Source of the DNA: Klenkia soli
Lineage (GTDB): Bacteria > Actinomycetota > Actinomycetes > Mycobacteriales > Geodermatophilaceae
Reading direction: 5' to 3'
Assembly: GCF_900103975.1 (NCBI RefSeq)
Contig: NZ_FNIR01000002.1
Span: forward strand, 310,001-374,000
Length of the DNA stretch: 64,000 nucleotides
In this document: piece by piece, positions 33,440-42,377 of the stretch
How positions within the stretch are numbered: the first letter of the stretch is position 1
Layout: the number at the start of each line of letters is the position of its first letter
Made by a program: the position numbers and the translations under genes
The notes under the pieces: generated by a model
The model's database searches: none
Seen by the model: the letters and a program-made list of their open reading frames with translations, nothing else
What the model was told of the DNA's origin: nothing

Positions 33440-35254
33440 GTGACGTCCGTGGCCACCCCCGGTCTGGAGAACGCCCCCACCACCCACACCCGGCTGCTGG
33501 CCTGGGTGGCCGAGATGGCGGAGCTGACCACCCCGGACCGCGTGGTGTGGGTGGACGGCAGCGACGAGGAGTACACCAGGCTCACCGAGCAGCTGGTCGA
33601 GGCCGGCACCTTCACCCGGCTGGCCGCCAAGCCCAACTCCTTCCTGGCCCAGTCCGACCCCAGCGACGTCGCCCGGGTCGAGGACCGCACCTACATCTGC
33701 TCGGTCGACGAGGCCGACGCCGGTCCCACCAACAACTGGATGGAACCGGCCGAGATGAAGGCCGTCATGACCGAGCTGTACCGCGGGTGCATGCGCGGTC
33801 GCACGATGTACGTCATCCCGTTCTGCATGGGCCCGATCGAGGCCGAGGCGCCGATGTTCGGGGTCGAGCTCACCGACTCCGAGTACGTCGTGGTCTCCAT
33901 GCGGGTCATGGCCCGCATCGGCACCGCCGCGCTGACCGCCATGGGCGAGGACCGCCCGTTCGTGCCGGCGATGCACTCCCTCGGCGCCCCGCTGGCCGAG
34001 GGCCAGGCCGACGTGCCGTGGCCGTGCAGCGAGACCAAGTACATCGTCCAGTTCCCCGAGGAGCGGATGATCTGGTCCTACGGCTCGGGCTACGGCGGCA
34101 ACGCGCTGCTGGGCAAGAAGTGCTACTCGCTGCGCATCGCCTCGGCGATGGCCCGCGACGAGGGCTGGCTCGCCGAGCACATGCTGATCCTCAAGCTGAC
34201 CAACCCCGAGGGCAAGGTCCACTACATCGCGGCGGCGTTCCCGAGCGCCTGCGGCAAGACGAACCTGGCGATGCTCGAGCCCACCATCCCGGGCTGGAAG
34301 GTCGAGACCCTCGGCGACGACATCGCCTGGATGCGGTTCGGCGAGGACGGCCGGCTCTACGCCCTCAACCCGGAGTACGGCCTGTTCGGCGTCGCCCCGG
34401 GCACCGGCTGGGACACCAACCCCAACGCCATGCGGGCCATCGACCAGGGCAACTCGGTGTTCACCAACGTCGCGCTCACCGACGACGGCGACGTCTGGTG
34501 GGAGGGCATGACCGACGAGCCGCCGGCCCACCTGACCGACTGGAAGGGCCGCGACTGGACGCCGGGGTCCGACGACCCCAGCAGCCACCCCAACAGCCGG
34601 TTCTGCACCCCGATCACCCAGTGCCCGATCCTCGCGCCGGAGTACGACGACCCGAAGGGCGTGCCGATCTCGGCGATCCTCTTCGGCGGGCGCCGCAAGA
34701 CCACGATCCCGCTGGTCAGCCAGGCGCGGGACTGGAACCACGGCGTGTTCATGGGCGCCACGCTGTCCTCGGAGACGACGGCCGCGGCCACCGGCGCCGT
34801 CGGCGTCGTCCGCCGCGACCCGTTCGCGATGCTGCCGTTCATCGGCTACAACGCCGCCGACTACTTCAGCCACTGGGTCGAGACCGGCAAGTCCGCCGAC
34901 GCGGCCAAGCTGCCGTCGATCTTCTACGTCAACTGGTTCCGCCGGGACGACGAGGGCGGCTTCCTGTGGCCCGGCTTCGGCGAGAACTCCCGGGTGCTCA
35001 AGTGGGTCGTCGAGCGGCTCGAGGGCACCGCGGCGGCCGTCGAGACCCCGGTGGGCCACGTGCCCACCCCCGACTCCCTCGACGTCGAGGGCCTGGACAT
35101 GAGCCGCGAGCAGGTCGAGGCCGCGCTCGCGGTCAAGTCCGACGAGTGGCGCGAGGAGATCCCGCAGATCACCGAGTGGTTCGAGAAGTTCGGCGACAAG
35201 CTGCCCACGACGATGTGGGACGAGCTGTCGATCCTCGAGAGCCGCCTGGCGTAG
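33440..35254 (+). CDS. pckG: Phosphoenolpyruvate carboxykinase (GTP)
   Basis: Converts oxaloacetate and GTP to phosphoenolpyruvate, CO2 and GDP, the entry to gluconeogenesis; cytosolic. The 604-aa length is typical. It shows the substrate loop [12 protein letters not shown]-like region ([20 protein letters not shown]), [16 protein letters not shown], and the GTP-class P-loop [12 protein letters not shown] with the reactive Cys near residue 271, then the metal site GDDIAWM and the adenine/guanine pocket region FVNWFRRD-like ([20 protein letters not shown]). The GTG start at 33440 gives a protein beginning at the expected place. Upstream palindromes suggest regulation by carbon supply. Confidence 0.97.
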   Translation: MTSVATPGLENAPTTHTRLLAWVAEMAELTTPDRVVWVDGSDEEYTRLTEQLVEAGTFTRLAAKPNSFLAQSDPSDVARVEDRTYICSVDEADAGPTNNWMEPAEMKAVMTELYRGCMRGRTMYVIPFCMGPIEAEAPMFGVELTDSEYVVVSMRVMARIGTAALTAMGEDRPFVPAMHSLGAPLAEGQADVPWPCSETKYIVQFPEERMIWSYGSGYGGNALLGKKCYSLRIASAMARDEGWLAEHMLILKLTNPEGKVHYIAAAFPSACGKTNLAMLEPTIPGWKVETLGDDIAWMRFGEDGRLYALNPEYGLFGVAPGTGWDTNPNAMRAIDQGNSVFTNVALTDDGDVWWEGMTDEPPAHLTDWKGRDWTPGSDDPSSHPNSRFCTPITQCPILAPEYDDPKGVPISAILFGGRRKTTIPLVSQARDWNHGVFMGATLSSETTAAATGAVGVVRRDPFAMLPFIGYNAADYFSHWVETGKSADAAKLPSIFYVNWFRRDDEGGFLWPGFGENSRVLKWVVERLEGTAAAVETPVGHVPTPDSLDVEGLDMSREQVEAALAVKSDEWREEIPQITEWFEKFGDKLPTTMWDELSILESRLA

Positions 35255-35268
35255 GGCGCCGCGCCGCG

Positions 35269-35294
35269 GCCCCTCGTCAGCGTCGACGAGGGGC
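35269..35294 (+). terminator. 10-bp hairpin after pckG
   Basis: GCCCCTCGTC (35269-35278) pairs exactly with 35285-35294 around a six-base loop, 15 bases after the pckG stop. A plausible terminator for pckG. Confidence 0.65.
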
Positions 35295-35317
35295 TGCGGT
35301 ACGGCTAATTTGTGCGC

Positions 35318-35857
35318 ATGAGGCACCTGTTCGGTTTCGTCCTGGGCGTCGTGCTGGTCGCGGTGGCCTCGGTCGTCCTCGTGTTCGGCCTGGGTGAGGT
35401 CGCCGGGCGCGAGGGCCGGGTGAGCACCACCGGGTTCGTGCTGGTGTGCGCGGCCGGCGTGCTGTTCGGCCTGCTGGTCGTCCTGCGCCGCATGTCCCCG
35501 CTCGCCCCGCTGGGCGGCGGGTTGCTGCTGCTGGCGGCCGGCATCGCGGCCTGGGTGCGCCCTTCCTACTACACCGACGTGCGCACGGGTGTGGACCAGC
35601 TGCAGGCCGGGCTCCCGGTCGTGCTCCAGCTCGGCCTGGCCCTGCTCCTGGGCTCGGCGCTGGTCGTCGTCGGCCTGCTGCCCGGCGGCCGCCGGAGGGT
35701 GCGCGATGCCGGCGACGACGACCGGGACGACGACGGGTACACCGCCCTGCCGCGGTCCGAGCCCGAGGCCTGGCGGTCGCCGTCCGGGCCCAGCACGAAC
35801 GCCTACCCGGCCGCCACGCCCTACCAGCGCCCCCCGCTGGACCGGCCCTCCTCCTGA
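35318..35857 (+). CDS. Hypothetical four-helix membrane protein with acidic tail
   Basis: A 179-aa protein with four hydrophobic segments (about residues 3-26, 36-57, 62-81, 98-122), then an Arg patch (GGRRRVRDAG), an Asp-rich stretch (DDDRDDDG) and a Pro/Ser-rich cytosolic tail. I do not recognise a family. TAATTT (35306-35311) lies six bases before the ATG at 35318, so the transcript is likely leaderless; a GTG at 35312 is in frame but sits at the promoter. It lies between pckG and an MFS transporter with 61 bases to the latter. Confidence 0.75.
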   Translation: MRHLFGFVLGVVLVAVASVVLVFGLGEVAGREGRVSTTGFVLVCAAGVLFGLLVVLRRMSPLAPLGGGLLLLAAGIAAWVRPSYYTDVRTGVDQLQAGLPVVLQLGLALLLGSALVVVGLLPGGRRRVRDAGDDDRDDDGYTALPRSEPEAWRSPSGPSTNAYPAATPYQRPPLDRPSS

Positions 35858-35918
35858 CCTCTCGGTACCGTCGCACGGGTCGTCCTCGACCCCCACCGCC
35901 GCCGGAGGCCCGCCACCC

Positions 35919-37133
35919 GTGCCCAACCCGTACCTGCACGTGCTGCGCACGCCGCACGCGCTGCCGATGGTGTCGGCGGCGTTCATCGGTCGGCTGCCGC
36001 TGTCGATGATCGGGCTGGGCAGCGTGCTGCTCGTGCAGGACTACACCGGTTCCTACGCCCTCGGCGGCGGGGTGGCCGCGGCCGGCGCGGTCGCCACGGC
36101 GATCAGCGGGCCGGTCCTGGGCCGGCTGGCCGACACGCTGGGCCAGCGACGCGTGCTGCTGCCGCTGCTGGTCGTCTTCGTGCTCGCCGGCTTCGGCTTC
36201 CTGTTCTCGGTGCGCGAGGGCTGGCCGCTGTGGGTCGTGTTCGCCACCGGGGCGCTGGCCGGGGCCTGCATCCCCCCGGTGGGCTCGATGATCCGGGTGC
36301 GCTGGACCCACCTGCTGCGCGGCACGCCACGGCTGCCCACCGCGCTGGCCATGGAGTCGGTGGTCGACGAGTTCGTGTTCATCGTCGGCCCGGTGCTGGT
36401 CACCTTCCTGTCCACCACGGGGCACACCACCTCCGGGGTGGTCACCGCGTTCAGCCTCGCCGTCGTGGGCAGCCTCGCCTTCGCGGCCCAGGCGCGCACC
36501 GAGCCACCGGCGCACGGGCACGAGAGCCGTCAGGGCCCCTCGGCCATGCGCACGGCGGGCCTGCGGGTGCTGTTCGTCGTCGGCCTCGCCGTCGGCACGA
36601 TCCTGGGCACCCTGGAGATCGCGCTGGTCGCCTTCGCCGACGAGGTGGGCAGCAAGTCCTGGTCGGGGCTGCTGATCGCCGCGCTGGCCATCGGCTCGAT
36701 GGTCTCGGGCATCGGCTGGGGCACGGTGCACTTCCGCGCGCCGGTCCGGCACCGCCTGCTCGCCGTCCTCCCCGTGTTCGTGCTGCTCAGCCTGCCGCTG
36801 GCGCTGGTGGGCGACCTCTGGGTGATGATCCCGTTCGTCGTCCTCGCCGGGCTGGCCGTCTCGCCCTCGTTGATCAGCGCGTTCACCCTGGCCGAGGTGC
36901 TGGTGCCGCGGGCGGTGGTCACCGAGGCCTTCACCTGGATCGGCACCGCCCTGGCCATCGGGGTCGCGCTGGGCGCCTCGGTGTCGGGCAAGGTGGTCGA
37001 CGTCGCCGGGGCCAACCGGGCGTTCCTGGTCGCCACGGCGGCGGCGGCCCTGGCCGGCCTGGTGGTGGCGGCGTTCCAGCGGCTGCTCGTCGTCCCCGCC
37101 GAGCACGTCACCGACCCCGCCCTCGCCCGCTGA
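35919..37133 (+). CDS. MFS transporter
   Basis: A 404-aa integral membrane protein with about twelve hydrophobic segments in two halves. The loop GPVLGRLADTLGQRRVLL after the second helix is the classical MFS signature. Related actinobacterial proteins start PNPYLHVLRTPHALPM and are annotated as drug or sugar efflux carriers; the cargo cannot be told here. CGGAGG precedes the GTG at 35919. It is followed by a palindrome and then by the cysteine leader peptide region, a separate unit. Confidence 0.88.
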   Translation: MPNPYLHVLRTPHALPMVSAAFIGRLPLSMIGLGSVLLVQDYTGSYALGGGVAAAGAVATAISGPVLGRLADTLGQRRVLLPLLVVFVLAGFGFLFSVREGWPLWVVFATGALAGACIPPVGSMIRVRWTHLLRGTPRLPTALAMESVVDEFVFIVGPVLVTFLSTTGHTTSGVVTAFSLAVVGSLAFAAQARTEPPAHGHESRQGPSAMRTAGLRVLFVVGLAVGTILGTLEIALVAFADEVGSKSWSGLLIAALAIGSMVSGIGWGTVHFRAPVRHRLLAVLPVFVLLSLPLALVGDLWVMIPFVVLAGLAVSPSLISAFTLAEVLVPRAVVTEAFTWIGTALAIGVALGASVSGKVVDVAGANRAFLVATAAAALAGLVVAAFQRLLVVPAEHVTDPALAR

Positions 37134-37142
37134 GCGAGGCCT

Positions 37143-37170
37143 GATCCCGGGAACCGCGGTTTCCGGGACT
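37143..37170. repeat. 28-bp palindromic repeat, copy 1 (intergenic)
   Basis: A near-perfect palindrome with core CCGCGG and flanks GGAA/TTCC. It lies nine bases after the MFS stop and could act as its terminator. The same 28-mer, perfect and with three base differences, recurs at 51512-51539 inside a coding sequence, so it looks like a dispersed repeat element. Confidence 0.7.
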
Positions 37171-37268
37171 GAGTGGTGCACAACCGGTTCCTGGTGGTCC
37201 GACGAGAAAGTGCACCAAGTCGGTGTGGTTGGTTGCACCGGCATCCTCCGTGTGGTTGCCTCTGCGGC

Positions 37269-37349
37269 GTGACGTACTCGCTCGAGCTGCACCGGAGGTC
37301 CGCCGTGGACCTGCTGCGTGTCGCCAGCGCGCTCTGTCCGGCCTGCTGA
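37269..37349 (+). CDS. Cysteine-rich leader peptide upstream of cysteine dioxygenase
   Basis: A 26-codon reading frame from GTG 37269 to TGA 37349. It encodes VTYSLELHRRSAVDL followed by LRVASALCPAC, with Cys at positions 23 and 26 just before the stop. The pattern HRR..VDL.RV.S..C matches the actinobacterial 'putative leader peptides' found before sulfur-metabolism genes; in mycobacteria such Cys-ending leaders act as cysteine-responsive attenuators. The next gene is cysteine dioxygenase, 79 bases downstream, which fits. An internal GTG at 37305 could start a shorter 14-aa version. The 295-base gap between MFS and cysteine dioxygenase otherwise holds the palindrome at 37143 and repeated GTGTGGTTG motifs. 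Confidence 0.75.
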   Translation: MTYSLELHRRSAVDLLRVASALCPAC

Positions 37350-37428
37350 CCGACCCCAGGCCCCGACACCCGTCACCCCGTCGCGCGACCTCCTGCGTCC
37401 GCGCGCCCGCACCCCCGAGGACCCCTCC

Positions 37429-37989
37429 GTGACCAGCACTGCGCTGTCCCCGCTCGCCCCTGCCCGCACCGACGCCGCCGCCTCCACAGCCCCGGCCGGG
37501 GCGGCCGCCCTGGCCGTCGCCCTCGCCATCCGGACCGACCTGTGGGCCGACCGGGTCGAGTACCGCGAGGAGTCGCGGTGGACCTCCCTGCTCGACCCGG
37601 CCGAGCTCGCGCCGGCGCTGGACCCGTCCTTGCACGCCGAGCTGCACGACGCCCAGATCTGGTTGCTGTCCTGGCTGCCGGGGCAGGGCACCCCGCTGCA
37701 CGACCACGGCAGCTCCGCCGGCGCCTTCGCCGTCGCCCGGGGCACGCTGACCGAGCGGGTGGTCTCCCGCGGCACCGGCAGCACGCCGCACCAGAGCACC
37801 GCGGACCTCGCGGCCGGGCGGGTGCGCTTCTTCGGACCGCACTACGTGCACCAGGTGGTCAACACGCTGCACGACCCGGCGGTGAGCGTGCACGTCTACG
37901 CGCCCCGGCTGTCGCTCATGAACACCTACCGCATCGACGACAGCGGTCTGGTCCGCATCGGCACCGAGCGCGCCGGGGTGGACTGGTGA
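37429..37989 (+). CDS. Cysteine dioxygenase
   Basis: A 186-aa cupin enzyme that oxidises L-cysteine with O2 to cysteine sulfinate using ferrous iron; cytosolic. Iron ligands are visible as H91 and H93 in PLHDHGSSAGAFAVARG and H155 in AVSVHVYAPRL, with the nearby Tyr157 that contacts the substrate. A Pro/Ala-rich N-terminus of about 35 residues precedes the fold. CGAGGA stands before the GTG at 37429. The Cys leader peptide upstream suggests expression is tuned by cysteine, and the downstream rhodanese overlaps by GTGA, so both act on sulfur. Confidence 0.93.
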   Translation: MTSTALSPLAPARTDAAASTAPAGAAALAVALAIRTDLWADRVEYREESRWTSLLDPAELAPALDPSLHAELHDAQIWLLSWLPGQGTPLHDHGSSAGAFAVARGTLTERVVSRGTGSTPHQSTADLAAGRVRFFGPHYVHQVVNTLHDPAVSVHVYAPRLSLMNTYRIDDSGLVRIGTERAGVDW

Positions 37990-38465
37990 CCGCCGTCCTC
38001 CCCGCGCCCGCCGCCGTCGTCGCGCCGGTCGTCACCCGGCGGCCCGTGCCGGTGCGCCCGGCCGGTGCGCTGTCCATCGACGACCTCCTGGCCTCGGCCC
38101 GGTCCCGGATCGAGCGGGTGACCCCGCTCGAGGCCGCCGCGCGGATCGCCGCCGGCGGGCTGCTGGTCGACATCCGCCCGGCCGCGCAGCGGTACCGCGA
38201 GGGCTGGGTGGCCGGGGCGCTCGTGGTCGAGCGCAACGTGCTCGAGTGGCGCTTCGACCCGACCAGCGACGCCCGGTTGCCCGAGGCGACCGGGTACGAC
38301 GTCGACGTCCTGGTGCTCTGCTCCGAGGGGTACACCTCCAGCCTGGCCGCCGACGCGCTGCGCTCGATCGGGCTGGCCACCGCCACCGACGTGGTCGGCG
38401 GGTTCCACGCCTGGGTCGCGGCCGGACTCCCGCACGTGGCCGGCCACGGGGTCGAGCCCCGCTGA
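37986..38465 (+). CDS. Rhodanese-like sulfurtransferase
   Basis: A 159-aa single-domain rhodanese. After a Pro/Ala/Val-rich N-terminus of about 45 residues the domain runs VTPLEAAARIAAGGLLVDIRP, then the active-site loop LVLCSEGYTSSLAADALR with the persulfide-forming Cys, and DVVGGFHAWVAAGLP at the end. It would move sulfane sulfur from thiosulfate or persulfides to an acceptor. It is translationally coupled (GTGA) to cysteine dioxygenase, the common arrangement in actinobacteria for cysteine/sulfide disposal. Confidence 0.93.
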   Translation: MTAVLPAPAAVVAPVVTRRPVPVRPAGALSIDDLLASARSRIERVTPLEAAARIAAGGLLVDIRPAAQRYREGWVAGALVVERNVLEWRFDPTSDARLPEATGYDVDVLVLCSEGYTSSLAADALRSIGLATATDVVGGFHAWVAAGLPHVAGHGVEPR

Positions 38466-38581
38466 GACCCGCCCGGTCCGCCCGCTCGACGGAGGGGCGG
38501 GTGGACCGGGCGTCACCCCCGTCCGGGGGGAATCGGCATCTCGGACTGCAGTTGCAGACGATCTCGTTCGACAATGCACGC

Positions 38582-39403
38582 ATGGGGACCCCGGAGCTGG
38601 TGCGCGCACTGCGTGCCGTGCTGGCCGGACGACCTGGGCAGGGCGCGCTCGAGGTGCACTACCAACCGGTGGTCGGGGTGGCCGACGGTGCCCCGCTGGG
38701 CGCCGAGGCGCTCGTCCGCTGGTGCCACCCGCGGCTGGGCATGCTCTCGCCGGACACCTTCATCCCGGTGGCCGAGTGCGCGGGCCTCGGGCAGCGGCTG
38801 GACGACCACGTCCTGCGGACCGCGCTGGCCCAGTTGGCCAGGTGGGACGCCGAGGGCCTCCGGCTGCACCGGATCGGGGTCAACCTCGGCCGCTCCAGCC
38901 TGCACGCGGCCGGTCTCGTCGACAGCGTGCACCGGGCCGGGGAGCTCGCCGGCACCACGCCCGACCGGCTGATGCTCGAGGTGGTCGAGCACGACGAGCT
39001 GGAGCTGACCCCGGGCCGGTTGGCCGCCCTGCAGGCGTTGGCCGACGCCGACGTGACCCTCGCCCTCGACGACTTCGGGGCCGGCCACGCCGGGGTGGGG
39101 CTGCTGTCGCGGTTGCCGTTCGGCGTCCTCAAGCTGGACAGGTCGCTGCTGCCGGGGCCGCACCGCGTCGTGGCGCCGGCCGCGCCCGACAGCCGCGCGG
39201 TGCTGCGCGGGGTGGTCGCCCTGGCGGAGTCCGTCGGCGTGGAGATCACCGCTGAGGGCATCGAGACCCCGGTGCACCGCGAGCTCGTCGCCGGCCTGGG
39301 CGTCCCGCACGCCCAGGGCTGGCTCTACGCCCCGGCCATGCCCGCCGCAGCGTTCGCCGCCTGGTGGCAGGTCCGGGTCGCGGCGGTGGCCGCGGCGACC
39401 TGA
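38582..39403 (+). CDS. EAL-domain protein (cyclic di-GMP phosphodiesterase type)
   Basis: A 273-aa cytosolic protein made almost only of an EAL domain. The metal and catalytic residues appear kept: the EAL motif in LGAEALVRW, Asn in IGVNLGRSS, Glu in LMLEVVEHDE, DDFGAGHAG, Lys in GVLKLDRSLL, and Glu in EITAEGIET. It probably hydrolyses c-di-GMP to pGpG. No sensor domain is attached, so control would be at expression or by a partner. The ATG at 38582 lies eight bases after GACAAT, a weak -10 box. Upstream 116 bases show nothing else clear. Confidence 0.9.
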   Translation: MGTPELVRALRAVLAGRPGQGALEVHYQPVVGVADGAPLGAEALVRWCHPRLGMLSPDTFIPVAECAGLGQRLDDHVLRTALAQLARWDAEGLRLHRIGVNLGRSSLHAAGLVDSVHRAGELAGTTPDRLMLEVVEHDELELTPGRLAALQALADADVTLALDDFGAGHAGVGLLSRLPFGVLKLDRSLLPGPHRVVAPAAPDSRAVLRGVVALAESVGVEITAEGIETPVHRELVAGLGVPHAQGWLYAPAMPAAAFAAWWQVRVAAVAAAT

Positions 39404-39431
39404 CCGCGGTCGGGCCTGGCAGGGTGGGGTG

Positions 39432-40091
39432 GTGAATCGATCCCGACCGGCCTCGGGCGGGGGGCGGTCCGTGCTGGTGCCCCCGGAGCGGGTCGAGCGC
39501 TGGTTGGACAACGCCGCGGGCCGGCACGGCGCGTTCGTCGACGTGGCCGCCGACGCCGCCGGGGTCACGGTCACCTGCGCGGACGGCGCCGTCCTGCGCC
39601 TGGACCCGCCCTTCGGGTGGGACGGCACCGGCCCGGCCGCGCTGACCCGGCTCGGCGCGGCCGCGCGTTCACGGCACCGGGTGGCGGTGCTGCTGGTCCG
39701 GCGCGGCCGCTGGGCCGTGGGGGTGTTCGACGGCCCCGACCTGGTGGTCTCCAAGGTGGACAGCCGCCTGGTGCAGGGCCGGACGGCGGCCGGGGGGTGG
39801 TCGCAGCAGCGGTTCGCCCGGCGCCGCGGCAACCAGACCGACGCCGTCGTGGACCACGCGGTCGAGACCGCCGTCCGGGTGCTCGGGCCGCACGTCGCCG
39901 GCTGCGCTGCGCTGGCCACCGGCGGGGACCGCGGGCTGGTCGACGAGGTGCTCGCCGACCGCGGGCTGTCGGCGCTCGCGGCGCTGCGGAGGCTGCCCGC
40001 GGTGGAGGTCGGCGAGCCGTCGAAGGACGTGCTCCTGGCTACACCGGCGCTGTTCCGCGCCGTGCGGGTGCTGGTCACGGACCCGGTCTGA
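39432..40091 (+). CDS. acVLRF1 family peptidyl-tRNA hydrolase (Vms1/eRF1-like)
   Basis: A 219-aa cytosolic protein. The core resembles domain 2 of eukaryotic release factor 1: [19 protein letters not shown], the loop [19 protein letters not shown] that carries the GxxQ-like catalytic Gln, and [20 protein letters not shown]. These are features of the actinobacterial Vms1-like release factor (acVLRF1), thought to free nascent peptides from tRNA on stalled ribosomal subunits. Two GTG codons in a row (39429, 39432) can serve as start; the second was chosen. CAGGGT six to seven bases upstream suggests a near-leaderless transcript. Confidence 0.85.
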   Translation: MNRSRPASGGGRSVLVPPERVERWLDNAAGRHGAFVDVAADAAGVTVTCADGAVLRLDPPFGWDGTGPAALTRLGAAARSRHRVAVLLVRRGRWAVGVFDGPDLVVSKVDSRLVQGRTAAGGWSQQRFARRRGNQTDAVVDHAVETAVRVLGPHVAGCAALATGGDRGLVDEVLADRGLSALAALRRLPAVEVGEPSKDVLLATPALFRAVRVLVTDPV

Positions 40092-40195
40092 GCCCTGCCT
40101 GGAGTCGTTCCACCGTTCGGCTCCACCCCGCCCTCCCCCTGCCGACGGTGGAGGGGGCATCCGGCGGACGGCCGGGCGGGGAGCGGAGGACATCG

Positions 40196-41671
40196 GTGCA
40201 GGTGGGCGGGAACGGGACGGCGGGTCGTGGGCCCGTGCTGGTGGGCGCGGGGGCGCCGGTGGTCGTGGCGGTGGCCGCGGTGGTCGGTGCGCCGGTCGCG
40301 GTGGTGCTCGTGCTGGCGGTGCTCGCCGCCGTCGCGGTGGTCGTCGTCGGTCGGTCGGGCAGCGGTGGGGACGACGTCCCGGGTGACCGCACCGTGGCCG
40401 CCGCGCTGGCCCGCGGTGACCTGTCCGCCGCGGTCGGCACCCCGGTCGGCGACGCCATGGGCGAGCTCGGCGAGCGGCTGCGGCCGCTGACCGCGGAGGC
40501 GGCGCTGCTCGGGGTGGCAGGGCAGATCATGGCCGACGCCGGCAGCACCATCGCCGCGGGCACCCGGGAGACCTCCGCCGCGGTGGCCGGCATCACCGGC
40601 TCGGCGCACGACGTGTCGGCCAAGGTCGCCATGATGGCCGCCGCGGGCGAGGAGATGCAGGCCGCCATCGGCGAGATCTCCCGCAACGCGCAGGAGGCCG
40701 CGCGGTCGGCGGGCGTGGGGGTGGCGGCCGTGACCCGCGCCGAGGAGCTCATGGCAGCCCTGGACCGGTCCAGCGTGAGCATCGGCGACGTCGTCAAGAC
40801 GATCTCGGCCATCGCCGAGCAGACCAACCTGCTGGCCCTCAACGCCACCATCGAGGCGGCCCGCGCCGGGGACGCCGGCAAGGGCTTCGCCGTGGTCGCC
40901 ACCGAGGTCAAGGACCTGGCGCAGGAGTCGGCCCGGGCCACCGAGGAGATCGCGAGCACGGTCGAGCGGATCCGCGAGGAGACCGCCGCGGCGGCCGCGG
41001 CGGTCGCCCAGGTGCGGGACGTCGTGGCGCGGATGAGCGAGTACCAGCAGTCCATCGCGACCGCGGTCGAGCAGCAGACCGCCACCACCGGGGAGCTCAC
41101 CTCGGCGACCGCGGCGGTGTCCTCGCAGACCGTCAGCATCGTCACCGCGATCGAGACCATCGCCGCGCGCGCCGAGGACACCTCGGTCGCCGCCGGGCGC
41201 AACGAGGCCGCGGTGGGCGAGCTGCGGCAGATCGCCCGGCGGGTGGACGGCGTGGTCGGCGGGGTGCGGCTGCGCGAGGTCCCGGCGGAGCCCGCGTCCT
41301 GGCCGATGGCCTGGGACCGGGCCGCCAACCGGTTCGACTTCGCCCAGGTGGGCAGCTTCACCCTCGCCGACGCGCAGGCGTTCGAGCGCGACTTCGGCGT
41401 GGCGATGCAGAACCCGCGGCCGGGGTTCACGGTCATGGCCGACATGCGCCGGCTGAACCCGTCGCCGCCGGAGGTCCAGGAGATCCAGCAGGCCACGATG
41501 GCCCTGGCGCTGGAGAAGGGGCTGACGTACTCCGTCATCGTGCTGGACAACCCGCTGCTGGCCATGCAGATGCAGCAGTCCTCGGAGGCGGCCGGGGCAC
41601 CGATCGCCTACGCCACCTCGCCCGAGGAGGCGCTGCGGATGTTCGCCGCCCGACCGGCGGTCCGTGCATAG
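40196..41671 (+). CDS. Methyl-accepting chemotaxis-type signalling protein with C-terminal STAS-like domain
   Basis: A 491-aa protein. Two hydrophobic segments (about residues 13-30 and 33-50) with almost no periplasmic loop anchor it in the membrane. Residues 90-350 are a long coiled-coil MCP signalling region whose hairpin tip [20 protein letters not shown] is well conserved. Residues 365-490 are an alpha/beta domain ([47 protein letters not shown]) that looks like STAS or a related ligand domain. There are no chemotaxis genes nearby. GGAGGA precedes the GTG at 40196. Signalling role inferred, output unknown. Confidence 0.85.
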   Translation: MQVGGNGTAGRGPVLVGAGAPVVVAVAAVVGAPVAVVLVLAVLAAVAVVVVGRSGSGGDDVPGDRTVAAALARGDLSAAVGTPVGDAMGELGERLRPLTAEAALLGVAGQIMADAGSTIAAGTRETSAAVAGITGSAHDVSAKVAMMAAAGEEMQAAIGEISRNAQEAARSAGVGVAAVTRAEELMAALDRSSVSIGDVVKTISAIAEQTNLLALNATIEAARAGDAGKGFAVVATEVKDLAQESARATEEIASTVERIREETAAAAAAVAQVRDVVARMSEYQQSIATAVEQQTATTGELTSATAAVSSQTVSIVTAIETIAARAEDTSVAAGRNEAAVGELRQIARRVDGVVGGVRLREVPAEPASWPMAWDRAANRFDFAQVGSFTLADAQAFERDFGVAMQNPRPGFTVMADMRRLNPSPPEVQEIQQATMALALEKGLTYSVIVLDNPLLAMQMQQSSEAAGAPIAYATSPEEALRMFAARPAVRA

Positions 41672-41674
41672 GGT
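41669..41674 (+). promoter_or_regulatory. Leaderless -10 box for the TetR gene
   Basis: TAGGGT (TANNNT) overlaps the end of the MCP-like gene and ends six bases before the ATG at 41681. The TetR gene should be transcribed from here as a leaderless mRNA. No copy of the GTCAACG palindrome is present, so the gene does not appear autoregulated by that motif. Confidence 0.5.
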
Positions 41675-41680
41675 CGGGCC

Positions 41681-42337
41681 ATGACCGAGGACCAGTCGAG
41701 CGCGATCGGCCGTCGCCGGGCCGCAGCCCGCGACGACGGGCGGACCGCCTACCAGGACCGGCGGCAGGAGATCATCGCGGCCGCGGCCGGGTTGTTCAAG
41801 ACGCACGGCTTCCGGGGGACCAGCCTGGCCCAGATCGCCGAGGCCCTGGGCACCGACCGGGCGACGCTCTACTACTACGTGGGCAGCAAGGAGGAGCTCT
41901 TCGACGAGGTGGTCAGCGACGCCGTGCGGGCCAACGTCGCCCGCGCCGAGGCGATCCGCGACGGCACCGGCCCCGCCCCCGAGAAGCTGCGCCGGTTGGT
42001 CACCGAGCTCATGGACTCCTACGCGGCCACCTATCCCTTCCTGTACGTCTTCATCCAGGAGAACCTCTCCCACGTAGGGGAGAAGCGCAGCGCCTGGTCG
42101 ACCGAGATGCGCGCGCTCAACCGGGCGTACGAGGAGTGCGTCACCTCGGTCATCGAGGCCGGCGTCGCCGAGGGCACCGTGCGCCCGGTGGCCGAGCCCT
42201 GGGTGCTGGCCTACGGGCTCATCGGCATGGTCGGGTGGACCAACCGGTGGTTCAACCCCGAGAGGTCGACGGTCGACGCCGCCACCGTCGGGCGGGCCTA
42301 CGCCGACGTCCTGCTGGACGGGCTGACCCAGCGCTGA
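41681..42337 (+). CDS. TetR-family regulator of the BVMO catabolic cluster
   Basis: A 218-aa repressor. The HTH spans residues 28-75 (RQEIIAAAAGLFKTHGFRGTSLAQIAEALGTDRATLYYYVGSKEEL). The rest is a helical TetR_C domain with an aromatic pocket (SYAATYPFLYVFIQENLSHVG, YGLIGMVGWTNRWFNP), typical of regulators that sense acyl-CoAs or lipophilic compounds. It lies directly upstream of the catabolic genes. Three copies of a GTCAACG-N4-CGTTGAC palindrome in the next 6 kb are its probable binding sites. The regulatory link is inferred from position. Confidence 0.88.
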   Translation: MTEDQSSAIGRRRAAARDDGRTAYQDRRQEIIAAAAGLFKTHGFRGTSLAQIAEALGTDRATLYYYVGSKEELFDEVVSDAVRANVARAEAIRDGTGPAPEKLRRLVTELMDSYAATYPFLYVFIQENLSHVGEKRSAWSTEMRALNRAYEECVTSVIEAGVAEGTVRPVAEPWVLAYGLIGMVGWTNRWFNPERSTVDAATVGRAYADVLLDGLTQR

Positions 42338-42351
42338 TCCTCGCGCCACCT

Positions 42352-42375
42352 CGCGTCAACGTGTACGTTGACGCG
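42352..42375. promoter_or_regulatory. Operator copy 1 (CGCGTCAACG-TGTA-CGTTGACGCG)
   Basis: Perfect 10-bp arms flank a four-base centre. It contains TACGTT (42364-42369), a TANNNT -10 box eight bases before the ATG at 42378, so a bound repressor would block a leaderless promoter. The same motif occurs at 43243-43262 and 47707-47730. Confidence 0.8.
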
Positions 42376-42377
42376 CC

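Noticed and set aside
37305-37349. A 14-codon version of the cysteine leader starting at internal GTG 37305
   Set aside because: Possible, but the 26-codon frame from 37269 contains the extra conserved HRR motif seen in this leader family, so the longer form was preferred.
38513-42349. 1278-codon minus-strand frame opposite EAL, acVLRF1, MCP and TetR
   Set aside because: All four plus-strand genes have clear family motifs. The minus frame is His/Gly/Gln-rich without any recognisable domain.
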